Positions 40,289 through 51,212 of a stretch of 64,000 nt of DNA are shown here, piece by piece. The notes beneath the pieces were generated by a model. That model saw nothing but the letters and a program-made list of their open reading frames with translations. It was not told the DNA's origin and made no database searches. Position numbers and translations under genes: made by a program. Positions within the stretch are counted from its first letter, which is position 1; each line of letters opens with the position of its first letter. The stretch is from NCBI RefSeq assembly GCF_007565055.1, contig NC_044558.1, positions 83,149,444 through 83,213,443 of the forward strand, given 5' to 3'. This stretch comes from Rhinopithecus roxellana. Its lineage: Eukaryota; Chordata; Mammalia; Primates; Cercopithecidae.

Positions 40289-40415
40289 GTATTTTTTAGG
40301 AGAGACGGGGTTTCACCGTGTTAGCCAGGATGGTCTCGAACTCCTGACCTCGTGATCCACCCGTCTCGGCCTCCCAAAGTGCTGGGATTACAGGCTTGAG
40401 CCACCGCGCCCGGCC
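40070..40415 (-). mobile_element. AluY, Old World monkey type, with linker T28
   Basis: GAGACGGAGTCTTGCTCTGTC, GGGTTTACGCC variant, a T28 run at 40,261-40,288 in the linker, ending GCCACCGCGCCCGGCC. CTCCCTGGGTT on both sides. Confidence 0.96.
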
Positions 40416-40820
40416 TCCCTGGGTTGTTTTTTAATCCTGTCCTTCCTTTTTAAAACTGCTCTAGGTACAATTTGTGTTCTGTACTATGTTATAAACATCT
40501 TAAGTTTTAAAAACATACTTTTCCTAAGCACAGAATAGTTTTTCGAAGGGGTATGTCTACTCTTGGCTTTGGAAAGATACCATAAACTTTGTATTTACTG
40601 TCAGTGTCTTACTGTATGATATTCTCAAATCAACACTTAAGGTTAGCAGGCTAATTTTATAAATTGCTCTGTAAGGGCTGTCTCAGTTAGAATTTGGAAA
40701 TAAAACTTCCTTGTAGCTCCTTTTGAATTAAGGAGCTAGTTAATTTTCTGATACTTACTGACTTGCGTCAGTCCTTTAGTGTCTGAATGGGCTTTTCACA
40801 TTGATCCATTTATTTATTTA
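40416..40820. other. Unique stretch, no gene seen
   Basis: No recognised repeat or exon. Confidence 0.5.
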
Positions 40821-40825
40821 CATGT

Positions 40826-41018
40826 TTGTTTGAGACAAGGTCTCACTCTGTGGGACCACAGGCACATACCACCACGCCTGGCTAATTTTTGTATTTTTTG
40901 CAGAGACAGGGTTTTGCCATGTTTCCTAGAATGATCTCAAACTCCTGAGCTCAAAACTATCTGCCCACCTTGGCCTCCCAAAGTGTTGGGATTATGGGCA
41001 TAAGCCACCGGGCTGGCC
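40826..41018 (-). mobile_element. Alu with internal deletion
   Basis: GTTTGAGACAAGGTCTCACTC jumps to GTGGGACCACAGGCACATAC. Ends CCACCGGGCTGGCC. Confidence 0.88.
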
Positions 41019-41129
41019 CACATTGACCTTTTAAATAAACAGTGATTACAATATTTACTCATCTTTTGTACTTTATCCTTACTTAAAGATATGCTGTTTG
41101 CTTCCCGCCCCACCCTAGCCCCCAGTCCC

Positions 41130-41410
41130 TCAAATGGAGTCTCACTGTGTCACCCAGGCTGGAGTGCAGTGGTACAATCTAGGCTCACTGCAACCTCCAC
41201 CTCCCGGGTTCAAGCGATTCTCCTACCTCAGCCTCCTGAGTAGCTGGGATTGCCGGAGCCTGCCACCATGCCTGGCTAATTTTTGTATTTTAGTAGAGAC
41301 GGGATTTCACCATGTTGGCCAGGCTGGTCTCAAACGTCTGACCTCAGGTAATCCGCCTGCCTTGTCCTCCCAAAGTGTTGGGATTACAGGCTTGAGCAAC
41401 CATACTCAGC
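41130..41410 (-). mobile_element. Alu, nearly full length
   Basis: CAAATGGAGTCTCACTGTGTC to GCAACCATACTCAGC. Confidence 0.94.
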
Positions 41411-41420
41411 TGCTGTTTGC

Positions 41421-41718
41421 TTTTTTTTTTTTTTTTTAAGATAGAGTCCCACTCTGTTGCCCAGGCTGGAGTGTGGTGGTATGATCTCTGCTCACTGCAA
41501 CCTCCGCCTCCCTTGCTCATGTGATTCTCCTGCTTCAGCCTCCCAAGTAGCTGGGATTATAGGTGTGGACCACCACGCCTGGCTAATTTTTGTATTTTTA
41601 GTAAAGATGGGGTTTCGCCATGTTGGCCAGGCTTGTCTTGAACTCCCGACCTCAGGTAATCTGTCCGCCTCGGCCTCCCAAGGTGCTGGGATTACAGGCA
41701 TGAGCCACCGCGCCTGGC
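41421..41718 (-). mobile_element. Alu, full length, with TSD
   Basis: T17-AAGATAGAGTCCCACTCTG to GCCACCGCGCCTGGC. TGCTGTTTGCTTTTTT on both sides. Confidence 0.97.
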
Positions 41719-41734
41719 TGCTGTTTGCTTTTTT

Positions 41735-42296
41735 AATCTTTGTGTTAATTTTAAAGCTGAGTCTGGCCTATTTAAAAAGTTATATATAACATGTCATGTA
41801 TGAAGCATACATAAATACCCACATACGTAGAGAAATATCAGTGAAAATAGACCTTAGTGGTCCTAGCACAGTAAAGTGACAGAAGACTAAAAAAACGTAG
41901 AGTTCCGGCTCCTGGAATCTTTCTAACTTTTTTGACTATAGTACTTGTGAGAGCACATCCCTTGTGGATCCAGGCGATGACAGCAATGGGAGCCATACAG
42001 CAGTGATAGAACATCTTGTGGGATACACAGGGGATGGAGATCAGTGAAGAAATATTGGTGCTTATAAATAGTCATGACAGGAATGGAAAAAAGGACAGGC
42101 TGAATGACTTTAATATTCAATAAAACATTTAAGTAATCTCATGTGAAAGGCACATGTTTCTGAAGATGACGGAATGCTTTTATTCTGACACCTGACTCTA
42201 GAGGTGGCATAAGTCAGTCCTATAGACAAGGCAGTGAACTTGATGGGGATATGTGGAACTGAATGGAAATGTGAACACATGGCATCATGTTGGTGT
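41735..42296. other. Unique stretch, no gene seen
   Basis: About 560 bp. Short frames on either strand (up to ~66 codons) lack splice context or a family match. Confidence 0.5.
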
Positions 42297-42602
42297 ATTT
42301 TTTTTTTTTTTTTTGAGATGGAGTCTCGTTCTCTTTCCCAGGCTGGAGTGCAGTGGTGCAATCTCGGCTCACTGCAAGCTCTACCTCCCAGGTGCACGCC
42401 ATTCTCCTGCCTCAACCTCCCAAGTAGCTGGGACTACAGGCACCCACCACCATGCCCGACTAATTTTTTGTTTTTGTATTTTTAGTAGAGATCGGGTTTC
42501 ACCGTGTTAGCCAGGATGGTCTCAATCTCCTGACCTCATGATCCACCTGCCTTGGCCTCCCAAAGTGCTGGGATTACAGGCATGAGCCACCGCGCCCGGC
42601 CT
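42297..42602 (-). mobile_element. Alu, Y-like
   Basis: T16-GAGATGGAGTCTCGTTCTC to GCCACCGCGCCCGGCC. Confidence 0.96.
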
Positions 42603-42908
42603 TTGTTTTTTGTTTTTTGTTTTCAAATGGAGTCTTGCTCTGTTGCCCAGGCTGGAGTGCCATGGCACAATCTTGGCTCAATGCAACCTCCACCTCCCAT
42701 GTTCAAGCGATTCTCCTGCCTCAGCCTCCCGAATAACTGGGATTACATGAATGTGGCACCACTTCCAGCTAGTTTTTATATTTTTAGTAGAGACAGGGTT
42801 TCACCATGTTGGCCAACCTGGAGGGTTTCGAACTCCTAGCCTCAAGTGATTCACCCGCCTTGGCCTCCCAAAATACTGGGATTACAGGCATGAGCCACCA
42901 CATCTGGC
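42603..42908 (-). mobile_element. Alu, full length
   Basis: TTTGTTTTTTGTTTTTTGTT tail to GCCACCACATCTGGCC. Confidence 0.95.
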
Positions 42909-43402
42909 CTATTCTGTTACCTTTTAAATCAGCCTATTAGTTGATGCTGAAACCAGTGTCACCAGGTCCCTGCTTTATATTCTGTCCAGTGAATCTTGCT
43001 TCTTGGTGCACTGATTTGATACATTGGCCCTTCAGTGGCCTGTGCCCCAAACTGTGTTTGGTGGCATCACACACATTTTCCCTGTGTTCAGGGCCAAACT
43101 TTGGGAAGACAGAGTCAACGATGCTCTTGGGTGTCTGTCACTCATCCTCAGCTCGCAGAGACCACTCACTCATGCACTTACCGGGTATTCCCCCTTGGAG
43201 TGGATGCTCCCTGCCTTCATCTCCTGTGGTTTGATTTTGAGTCATGGAACTGTTGTTAGGGCACACATTCGGATCAGTCACACAGTGTCATCATGTCACT
43301 GGACCACGCTGTGTAAATGTGCACAGGGAGTGTTCTGTATCTTGTTCAGAAGACTAACAAATTTCCCAGGTGTTAGAATATGGACCAATGACAGTTATAT
43401 GC
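42909..43402. other. Unique stretch with overlapping chance frames
   Basis: About 490 bp. Three overlapping frames (up to 148 codons, the longest running into the next Alu) show no recognisable domain and no acceptor or donor pair. Best left as non-coding. Confidence 0.5.
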
Positions 43403-43711
43403 GGCTGGGCGCGGTGGTTCACGCTTGTAATCCTAGCACTTTGGGAGGCCAAGGTGGGTGGTTCACCTGAGGTCAGGAGTTCAAGACCAGCCTGGCCAAC
43501 ATGGTGAAATCCTGTCTACTAAAAATAAAAAAATTAGCTGGGCATGGTGATGGGTGCCTGTAATCCCTGCTACTCAGGAGGTTTAGGCAGGAGAATTGCT
43601 TGAACCCAGGAGGCAGAGGTTGCAGTGGGTCGAGATTGCGCCATTGCACTCCAACCTGGGTAACAGAGTGAGACTCTGTACCAAAAAGCAAACAACAACA
43701 ACAACGACAAA
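43403..43711 (+). mobile_element. Alu, full length
   Basis: GGCTGGGCGCGGTGGTTCACG head and CAACAACAACAACGACAAAAC tail. Confidence 0.95.
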
Positions 43712-44190
43712 ACAAGAAATGATGTATCCTGCTGTATTGGCCTTAAATCTCCAGCCACAGGTTCCTTTCATGTGCTTTGAGACATACTTATTAAATTTTT
43801 CACCAGTAGCTCAGTCTCTGTTCTGTATTTTGCTTTGAGTTTCATGTGAGTGTGTTTTCAGACTCTTTGTGCTGAGCTCTCGGTTTTACTGGGCAGTGCC
43901 TTGTGCTGCCAGCAGGGCTTCCTTATACATTATGTATCACCTGTCAAATAGATATTTTAAAGTTCCTGTTACTGTAAGTGCTATTTTTTCCTCTTCTATG
44001 CTAAGAACAATTAAATTATTCCCAGTTCGAGATTCAGGAGTTTTACATTTCTCTGTCCTTTTCCTCACATACGTGTTGTAATGAAGCACAAAAGATGGAT
44101 GTTGCATACCCAGCGGGGCCTGGGGTATTATCTGCTTGTTAGTTTTCCTATCGATGCCAAGAGGAGAGCTGCTTATATTCTGCCTTCAGT
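43712..44190. other. Unique stretch, no gene seen
   Basis: No recognised repeat or supported exon. Confidence 0.5.
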
Positions 44191-44388
44191 ATGTATTCTA
44201 GCCCGGTGTTGTCCTGTGTAGTAGCCACGAGCCACATAATCACATATTGAGCACATGAAATGTGGTGAGTCCAAATTGAGGTGCACTATAAGTATAAAAT
44301 ACACAGTGGATTTCAAAGATCGATTTTGGAAAAAGAATGTAAAATACTAATAATTTTACATTAATCACATCTGTTGTTGTTAGAGATG

Positions 44389-44390
<2 letters not shown>

Positions 44391-44420
<30 letters not shown>

Positions 44421-44700
44421 GAGGTGGAGTCTTGGTCTGCCACCCAGGCTGGAGTGCAGTGGTGTGATCTCAGCTCACTGCAACCTCCGCCTCCTGGGTT
44501 CAAGCAATTTTCCTGCCACAGCCTCCCCAGTAGCTGGGATTATAAGTGCCCACCACCACGCCCGACTGATTTTTGTATTTTTAGTAGAGATGGAGTTTCA
44601 CCATGTTGGCCAGGCTGCTCTCAAACTCTTGACCTTAAGTGATCCACGTGCTTCGGTCTCCCAAAGGGCGGGGATTACAGGCATGAGCCAGGGTGCCTGG
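44391..44700 (-). mobile_element. Alu, full length
   Basis: T30-GAGGTGGAGTCTTGGTCTG to GCCAGGGTGCCTGGG. Confidence 0.94.
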
Positions 44701-44972
44701 GTAGGAGATGAGGTCTTGCTCTGTTGCCCAGGCTGGAGTGCAGTGGCATGACTATAGCTCTCTGCAGCTTTTACCTAAACTCCTGGACTCAAGCAGTCAT
44801 CCTACCCCTGCCTCTTGAGTAGCTGGGACGCAGGTGTGTGCCACTACACCCAGCTAATTTCTTAAAATTTCATAGAGATGGAGTCTCACTTTGTTGCTCA
44901 GGCTTGTCTTGAAATCCTGAACTCAAGTGATCCTTCCACTTGGGCAGGCGTGAGCCACACCGTGCCCAGCCC
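44701..44972 (-). mobile_element. Alu, old J-type
   Basis: GAGATGAGGTCTTGCTCTGTT to CACACCGTGCCCAGCC, with a 5'-arm deletion. Confidence 0.92.
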
Positions 44973-45185
44973 TTGATTACATTTTGAAATAATATTTTAG
45001 ATCTACTGGGCTAAATAAACTGTATCATGAAAATTAATTTCACCTGTTTCTTTTTCATTTTAAAAAATGGATACTAGAAAATTCAGAATTATACATTTGT
45101 ACTGCATTATATTCCTTTTGGACAGTGCTGGTCTAGAAAGTATAATAGTGTCAACAATGTAATTATCTAATTTGAGATTCATACT

Positions 45186-45480
45186 TTTTTTTTTTTTTTT
45201 TTTTGAGAAGGGGTTTCGCTTTCCAGGCTGGAGTGCAATGGCGCCATCTCGGCTCACTGCAACCCCCACCTCCCGGCTTCAAGCGATTCTTCTGCCTCAG
45301 CCTCCCGAGTAGCTGGGATTACAGGCATGTGCTACCACGCCTGGCTAATTTTGTATTTTGAGTAGAGACGGGCTTCACCATATCTGTCAGGCTGGTCTCA
45401 AACTCCTGACCTCAGGTGATCTTCCTGCCTTGGCCTTCCAAAGTGCTGGGATTACAGTCATGAGCCACCGTGCCCAGCCC
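45186..45480 (-). mobile_element. Alu, full length
   Basis: T19-GAGAAGGGGTTTCGCTTTCC to GCCACCGTGCCCAGCC. Confidence 0.95.
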
Positions 45481-45555
45481 AGACTCATACCTGTTAAATG
45501 GCACTCATTGTAGGTAGTAATTGAACAGTTTGCCCTTAGCTTCATTGACCTACAT

Positions 45556-46083
45556 GTTTGGAGTATAGTGGCGCCATCTCTGCTCACTGCAACCTCTGCC
45601 TCCCAGGTTCAAGCTATTCTCCTGCCTCAGCCTCCCGAGTAGCTGGGATTACAGGCATGTGCCACCACGCCTGGCTAATTTTTTTTTTTTTTTTGAGATG
45701 GAGTCTCGCTCTGTCGCCCAGGCTTGAGTGCAGTGGCCGGATCTCAGCTCACTGCAAGCTCTGCCTCCCGGGTTTACGCCATTCTCCTGCCTCAGCCTCC
45801 CGAATAGCTGGGACTACAGGCGCCCGCCACCTCGCCTGGCTAGTTTTTTGTACATTTTAGTAGAGACGGGGTTTCATCGTGTTAATCAGGTTGGTCTCAA
45901 TCTCCTGACCTCATGATCCGTCTCGGCCTCCCAAAGTGCTGGGATTACAGGCTTGAGCCACTAATTTTGTATTTTTAGTAGAGATGGGGCTTCCCCGTGT
46001 TGGTCAGGCTGGTCTTGAATTCCTGACCTCAAGTGATCCACCCGCCTTGGCCTCCCAGAGTGCTCGGATTACCGCGCCCAGCC
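45556..46083 (-). mobile_element. Alu, outer element of a nested pair
   Basis: Bases 45,556-45,678 and 45,962-46,083. Lacks its poly(T) and first ~30 bp. CTAATTTT is duplicated at the insertion. Confidence 0.9.
45679..45961 (-). mobile_element. AluY, Old World monkey type, nested
   Basis: T-run, GAGATGGAGTCTCGCTCTGTC, GGGTTTACGCC variant. Ends early at GGCTTGAGCCA. Confidence 0.95.
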
Positions 46084-46103
46084 CATTGAGCTACGTGTTA
46101 ATA

Positions 46104-46223
46104 ATTAGAGATGAGGTCTCACCAAGTTTCTCAGGCTGGTATTGAACTCCTGGGCTCAAAGCATCCTGCCACCTTAGCCTCCCAAAGTCTTGGAATTACA
46201 GGTGTGAACCACCATACCCACCC
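46104..46223 (-). mobile_element. Alu 5'-arm fragment
   Basis: TTAGAGATGAGGTCTCACCAAG to CCACCATACCCACCC. Confidence 0.85.
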
Positions 46224-46251
46224 TTCATTGGCCCACTTTTTATAAAAGGAT

Positions 46252-46560
46252 CCAGGCCAGGCGCGGTGGCTCACGCCTGTAATACCAGCACTTTGGGAGG
46301 CCAAGGCGGGCGGATCACCTGAGGTCAGGAGTTCGAGACCAGTCTGACTCACATGGCGAAACCTCATCTCTACTAAAAATACAAAAAATTAGCCAGGCAT
46401 GGTGGCACGTGCCTGCAATCCCAGCTACTTGGGAGGCTAAGGCAGGAGAATGGCTTGAATCCGGGAGGCAGAGGTTGCAGTGAGCTGAGATCATGCCACT
46501 GCATTCCAGCAGCCTGGGCGACAAGAGTGAAACTCTGTCTCAAGAAAAAGAAAAAAAAAA
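46252..46560 (+). mobile_element. Alu, full length, with TSD
   Basis: GGCCAGGCGCGGTGGCTCACG head. AAAAGGATCCAG on both sides. Confidence 0.97.
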
Positions 46561-46569
46561 AAGGATCCA

Positions 46570-47060
46570 GAGTTGGGAAACCCTCTAATGCTGCTGGGTT
46601 TGTCAGGTGTTCAGAGTGTAAGATACAGTTACTTGATGCTTTAGTTTGAAAATTGCATCATTTTGCATAATTTTATGGATTCTTGTTTTGCTGTTGACTC
46701 ACTTGAGAATTTTTTTGAACTCTTACTGTGTATCAAACTTTTTTAGGTTCTTTGGTTGCGAAGACAAATCAAATCTCATGGGACTTAGTCATAGCATGAT
46801 ATGTAAACAAGGCAGGAATGCGTGTGAGTCATCATTCCGTAATCGAGGGCTGCCCAGTAGCTGGAGTAGTCCGTAGTCCAGAGAAGGAAGAGGGCAAGAA
46901 GAGTAGTCAGAAGAGACTGCTGACGTGTCTCCTGTGTTCTTGGAGAGCCGTTTCCCATGTGCCCCCAAAAGCCCTTCTGTGTGGCAGTGTGCTGCGCGTG
47001 GCAGTAGCGTATGGGGCCTGGCTCTAGAAACAGTCTGTATGTGGGAAATGAAGCCCATCC
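46570..47060. other. Unique stretch, no supported exon
   Basis: About 490 bp with scattered CpG in its second half. Short frames only. Confidence 0.5.
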
Positions 47061-47070
47061 AAGGATCTTT

Positions 47071-47377
47071 TTTTTTTTTTTTTTTTTTTTTTTGAGACGG
47101 AGTCTCGCTCTGCCACCCAGGCTGGAGTGCAGTGTCCGGATCTCAGCTCACTGCAAGCTCCGCCTCCCGGGTTTACGCCATTCTCCTGCCTCAGCCTCCC
47201 GAGTAGCTGGGACTACAGGCGCCTGCCACCTCGCCCGGCTAGTTTTTTTTGTATTTTTAAGTAGAGACGGGGTTTCACCGTGTTAGCCAGGATGGTCTCG
47301 ATCTCCTGACCTCGTGATCCGCCCGTCTCGGCCTCCCAAAGTGCTGGGATTACAGGCTTGAGCCACCGCGCCCGGCC
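47071..47377 (-). mobile_element. AluY, Old World monkey type, with TSD
   Basis: T24-GAGACGGAGTCTCGCTCTGCC, GGGTTTACGCC variant, ending GCCACCGCGCCCGGCC. CCAAGGATCTT on both sides. Confidence 0.97.
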
Positions 47378-47389
47378 AAGGATCTTAAA

Positions 47390-47974
47390 CTCAGTTCAGC
47401 CAGGAGATGTGATGTTTTTAAATTGGGGCTAAGCAGGCCCATAAACTTTTTTTTTTGTTTTTTTTTTGGTTACTCTTCTGTGACGTTGAATAGTTGACTT
47501 TCCTGTTTTACTCAAGAATTGAAGAAAATTTGCAAATACCCTTCAATCTTATTTATCTTTTTCAGTCTTTTCTGTATATACAGAAATACAAATGTGAATG
47601 AAGTGGAAGGACAAAAATCAAATAGCTTGCCCTTTGTTTAGAGGGAACAAGTCAATTTGGAAAGGTCCCAGTGTTGTGTAAGTGTTTTCAGTGGCTGAAG
47701 CCAGGGAGCTCAGGTTACATTGCATCTCCTGTGTTGGGGGTGGGGACAGCAAGTGACACAGCATACTTACGTAACCGTGACTTCAGGGGACAGGATTAAG
47801 CTGTGAATGAACCTCCCAAACCCAGGAATGTGATATGAGAACATAGCCTTTGAATTTCTGTCTCAAGTTTGACTTGAAAAATCAACTTCAGAAACATCTT
47901 TATCTTAAGATAGACTTTCATTGCTCTCAGAACGTCTCTCCCCTGACCTTCTGTTATTAAGTTCGTGGACATAT
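47390..47974. other. Unique stretch, no gene seen
   Basis: A T-rich run at 47,450-47,470. No supported exon. Confidence 0.5.
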
Positions 47975-48075
47975 AGCATTATAGAATTAGGTGGGGGCTC
48001 CGAAGTCTGCGAGTGCAGCTGTGCACAGGTAAGTCACTTCACCCGCCTGGTGCTGAATTTCCTTTGGGTTGTGCA
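47975..48075 (+). mobile_element. MIR fragment
   Basis: CAGCTGTGCACAGGTAAGTC ... TGCTGAATTTCCTTT follows the sense MIR core. Confidence 0.65.
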
Positions 48076-48545
48076 GCCGGGCCGCGTTGAAACCTGGGTT
48101 TCTGGACGTTGTAGCTACCACGCAGCCTGTTTCTGGAAGCTTGATGTTAAACTCCCTCTCCTGGCAGGTTAAATTCATTGCAAATTCTCTAACTCTCCTT
48201 TGCCTCCCAACAGAATTTTTAGATTTAGTAAATCAAGTGGCATTTTCATTTTGTGGATGGGGCAAAATGGACTGGAAAGGGTCTGACGTGCAGAGATGTG
48301 ATTTTCTTGGGGCAGCGCGATGCCGCTCTATGTGTGCCAGGAGGTGCTGAGCCCGTTTGAAACTCTTACCAGATTTGGGTTCTTTCTTCACTGATGGCAG
48401 AGGCCTGTACTTTTTACTTTGGCAAAGTTAGAGCCACCATCTTTCCTTTCACTTCTGAATCCTTGACCTTTTGCTTACAGGATTTGGATCTGATACCCAA
48501 AACAGGACCAGCACCGTGAAGGTGTGGAGTTAGAAACAGATCTTA
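48076..48545. other. Unique stretch, no supported exon
   Basis: An acceptor-like TTTGCCTCCCAACAG ends at 48,211, but no donor or frame supports an exon. Confidence 0.45.
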
Positions 48546-48549
48546 TTTA

Positions 48550-48660
48550 ATGAGTGTCCTCAGGTTGCAGGTGGGAATACTGAGCCGGGGAAGGGGTTAC
48601 GTGAGTTGTTCAGGGTCGTCCAGCTGGGACAGGAGTTTAGGTGTCTCACTTCCCAGTCCA
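48550..48660 (-). mobile_element. MIR fragment
   Basis: GGTGGGAATACTGAGCCGGG ... TTCAGGGTCGTCCAGCTGGG follows antisense MIR. Confidence 0.6.
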
Positions 48661-48849
48661 GCTCTCTGTTCGTACTTTTGTATTTATTTGAACCATGACA
48701 TTTAAAAAATAGGAGTAAACATAACCTTAAGAAATTAGATGAGAATTATAAAGAATATTATTCCTTCTTGTATGAGTGTAATTTTCACCATTCTTGTTTT
48801 TGGGAACTGCTGATTTTGTGGAACCTCTTGTTTCTGTAAATTGCTTAAG

Positions 48850-49153
48850 GTTTTTTTTTTTTTTTTTTGAGACGGAGTCTCGCTCTGCCGCCCAGGCTGG
48901 AGTGCAGTGGCCAGATCTCAGCTCACTGCAAGCTCCGCCTCCCGGGTTTACGCTATTCTCCTGCCTCAGCCTCCCGAGTAGCTGGGACTACAGGCGCCTG
49001 CCACCTCGCCCGGCTAGTTTTTTTTGTATTTTTTAGTAGAGACGGGGTTTCACCGTGTTAGCCAGGATGGTCTCGATCTCCTGACCTAGTGATCCACCCG
49101 TCTCGGCCTCCCAAAGTGCTGGGATTACAGGCTTGAGCCACCGCGCCCGGCCG
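48850..49153 (-). mobile_element. AluY, Old World monkey type
   Basis: T19-GAGACGGAGTCTCGCTCTGCC, GGGTTTACGC variant, ending GCCACCGCGCCCGGCC. Confidence 0.97.
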
Positions 49154-49257
49154 GTTTGTTTGTTTTCAGATACCTGGTCAGGAGGAAGGGGGGTTAGATT
49201 TTATTAAATTATGTATTTTCTATAATAAGTCTCTTTTTTTCCCTTAAACTTTTTTAA

Positions 49258-49522
49258 AAAAGATTTTAGAGATAAAGTCTTGCTATATTGCCCAGGCTGG
49301 ACTCAATCTCCTGGGCTCAGGCGATCCTTCCGCCTCAGTCTCCCAAGTAGCTGGAATTCTAGGCAGGCACCACCATGCCCAGCTAATTAGAAAAAATTTT
49401 TTTTTAGAGATGAGGTTTCACTATGTTGCCCAGGCAACTCTCAGACTCTTGGACTTAAGTAATCCTCCTGCCTTGGCCTCCCAAAACGCTGGGATTATAG
49501 TTGTGAGCTACCACGCCTGGCC
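49258..49522 (-). mobile_element. Alu, old J-type
   Basis: TTTTAGAGATAAAGTCTTGCT to GCTACCACGCCTGGCC. Confidence 0.92.
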
Positions 49523-49526
49523 AAAC

Positions 49527-49540
<14 letters not shown>

Positions 49541-49582
<42 letters not shown>

Positions 49583-49863
49583 AGACGGAGTTTCGCTCTG
49601 TCGCCCAGGCTGGAGTGCAGTGGCGGGATCTCAGCTCACTGCAAGCTCCGCCTCCCGGGTTTACGCCATTCTCCTGCCTCAGCCTCCCGAGTAGCTGGGA
49701 CTACAGGCGCCCGCCACCTCGCCCGGCTAGTTTTTTGTATTTTTTAGTAGAGACGGGGGTTTCACAGTGTTAGCCAGGATGGTCTCGATCTCCTGACCTC
49801 GTGATCCGCCCGTCTCGGCCTCCCAAAGTGCTGGGATTACAGGCTTGAGCCACCGCGCCCGGC
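49541..49863 (-). mobile_element. AluY, Old World monkey type, with TSD
   Basis: T40 run, GAGACGGAGTTTCGCTCTGTC, GGGTTTACGCC variant, ending GCCACCGCGCCCGGCC. ACTTGTGTGT on both sides. Confidence 0.97.
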
Positions 49864-49885
49864 CACTTGTGTGTTTTAAAAACAA

Positions 49886-50188
49886 ATTTTTTTTTTTTTT
49901 TTTTTTTGAGACGGAGTCTCGCTCTGTCGCCCAGGCTGGAGTGCAGTGGCACGATCTTGGCTCACTGCAACCTCCGCCTCCTGGGTTTACGCCATTCTCC
50001 TGCCTCAGCCTCCCAAGTAGCTGGGACTACAGGCGCCTGCCACCATGCCCAGCTAATTTTTTGTGTTTTTAGTAGAGACAGGGTTTCACCGTGTTAGCCA
50101 GGATGGTCTCAATCTCCTGACCTCGTGATCCGCCCACCTTGGCCTCCCAAAGTGCTGGGATTACAGGCGTGAGCCACCGCGCCTGACT
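49886..50188 (-). mobile_element. Alu, Y-like
   Basis: T-run, GAGACGGAGTCTCGCTCTGTC, ending GCCACCGCGCCTGAC. Confidence 0.96.
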
Positions 50189-50239
50189 GGCAAGGGTAAC
50201 ATTTTAAGTTTATGATTTATTTCCTACTCAGTTATCAGG

Positions 50240-50535
50240 ATTTTTTTTTTTTTTCTGAGATGAAGTCTTGCTCTGTCGCCAGTCAGGAATGCAGTGGCGC
50301 AGTATCAGCTCACTGCAACCTCCACCTCCAAGGTTCAAGCAATTCTCCTGCCTCAGCCTCCTGAGTAGCTGGGACTACAAGTGCGCACCACTATGCTCGG
50401 CTAATTTTTGTATTTTTAGTAGAGACGGGGTTTCACCATGTTGGCCAGGGTTGTCTCGATCTCTTGACCTCATGATCTGCCCACCTTGGCCTCCGAAAGT
50501 GCTGGGATTACAGGCGTGAACCACCGCGCCTGGCC
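50240..50535 (-). mobile_element. Alu, full length
   Basis: T14-CTGAGATGAAGTCTTGC to ACCACCGCGCCTGGCC. CAGGATT on both sides. Confidence 0.95.
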
Positions 50536-51138
50536 AGGATTCTTAAATGTAGCCCAATTTTCCATTAAAGAACACTAAGAAAAAGTGTTTGGATCCGAAT
50601 CAAAAGAAAAACTTGCATACTGGAAGTTTGCAGGTAATACAGATATGCATACGTGACGGGTGTTCAGCTATTTATGTGGACGTGCTTTTCTCTGCTTACC
50701 TGTGTTGCTGATGCTGGTCAGCAGTGGAGAAAACTGAGATTAGATGCTGCTAATCTCAGATGGGAGGATTATTTCTTAGGAGGAAGGACATTTCTTGAGT
50801 CATCAGCTCCAGATTCAGGGATATGGAACCCTCTGGGTTTTCTTTAAAGTGGTGAGGCTTCAGCCCAGAGGCCGACTACCATCAGAATTCCTGTTTGTGA
50901 GGTCATCGTCATGACCTCACAGCCAGGCTGTTAAAAATGTTTGCCCAGCTTCTGGCAGGATATGAGCTGATACCTGCCTCGATTCCACAGACACCATGAG
51001 GTACTATTTTCATATTCTAGATTTGTGTTGACTTTCTTCAACTTCTTATAGATAAAAAGTAAAGACATGACCCCAGGCCCTCTTTATTTTGCGGAAAGAG
51101 ATTGTATGATGGTGAGAAAATCATTGTGAATATCCACT
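50536..51138. other. Unique stretch with two short dyads
   Basis: Contains perfect inverted repeats at 50,734-50,759 (10-bp arms, 6-bp loop) and 50,896-50,921 (11-bp arms, 4-bp loop). The second carries TGAGGTCA and TGACCTCA, CRE-like or nuclear-receptor half-site-like. No exon supported. Confidence 0.7.
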
Positions 51139-51181
51139 GGCAGGACTTTTTTTTTTTTTTTTTTTTTTTGGCAGGACTTTT
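51139..51181 (-). mobile_element. Bare poly(A) insertion with TSD
   Basis: A pure T-run of about 23 is flanked by GGCAGGACTTTT at 51,139-51,150 and 51,170-51,181. In antisense the empty site reads TTTT/AAAAGTCC, an ideal L1 endonuclease target. No Alu or L1 body is present. Confidence 0.85.
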
Positions 51182-51182
51182 A

Positions 51183-51212
51183 AAAGCAGAAAACTCCAAA
51201 GCAGAAAACTCC
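51183..51212. repeat. 15-bp direct tandem pair
   Basis: AAAGCAGAAAACTCC occurs twice in a row. Confidence 0.9.

Larger units (their letters stand above)
44195..45135. mobile_element. Old MER-type DNA transposon, split by two Alus
   Basis: Bases 44,195-44,390 (GTAGTAGCCACGAGCCACAT, CATATTGAGCACATGAAATG) and 44,973-45,135 (GGATACTAGAAAATTCAGAA, TCCTTTTGGACAGTGCTGGT) look like the two halves of one non-autonomous DNA transposon. Family and strand not fixed. Confidence 0.55.

Noticed and set aside
43024..43470. 148-codon open frame in partly unique DNA
   Set aside because: Overlaps two other frames, ends inside an Alu, has no domain and no flanking splice pair.
48010..48020. CAG|GTAAGTC donor-like site
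   Set aside because: It falls in the MIR core (normally GGGCAAGTCAC), so the match is probably repeat drift rather than an exon boundary.
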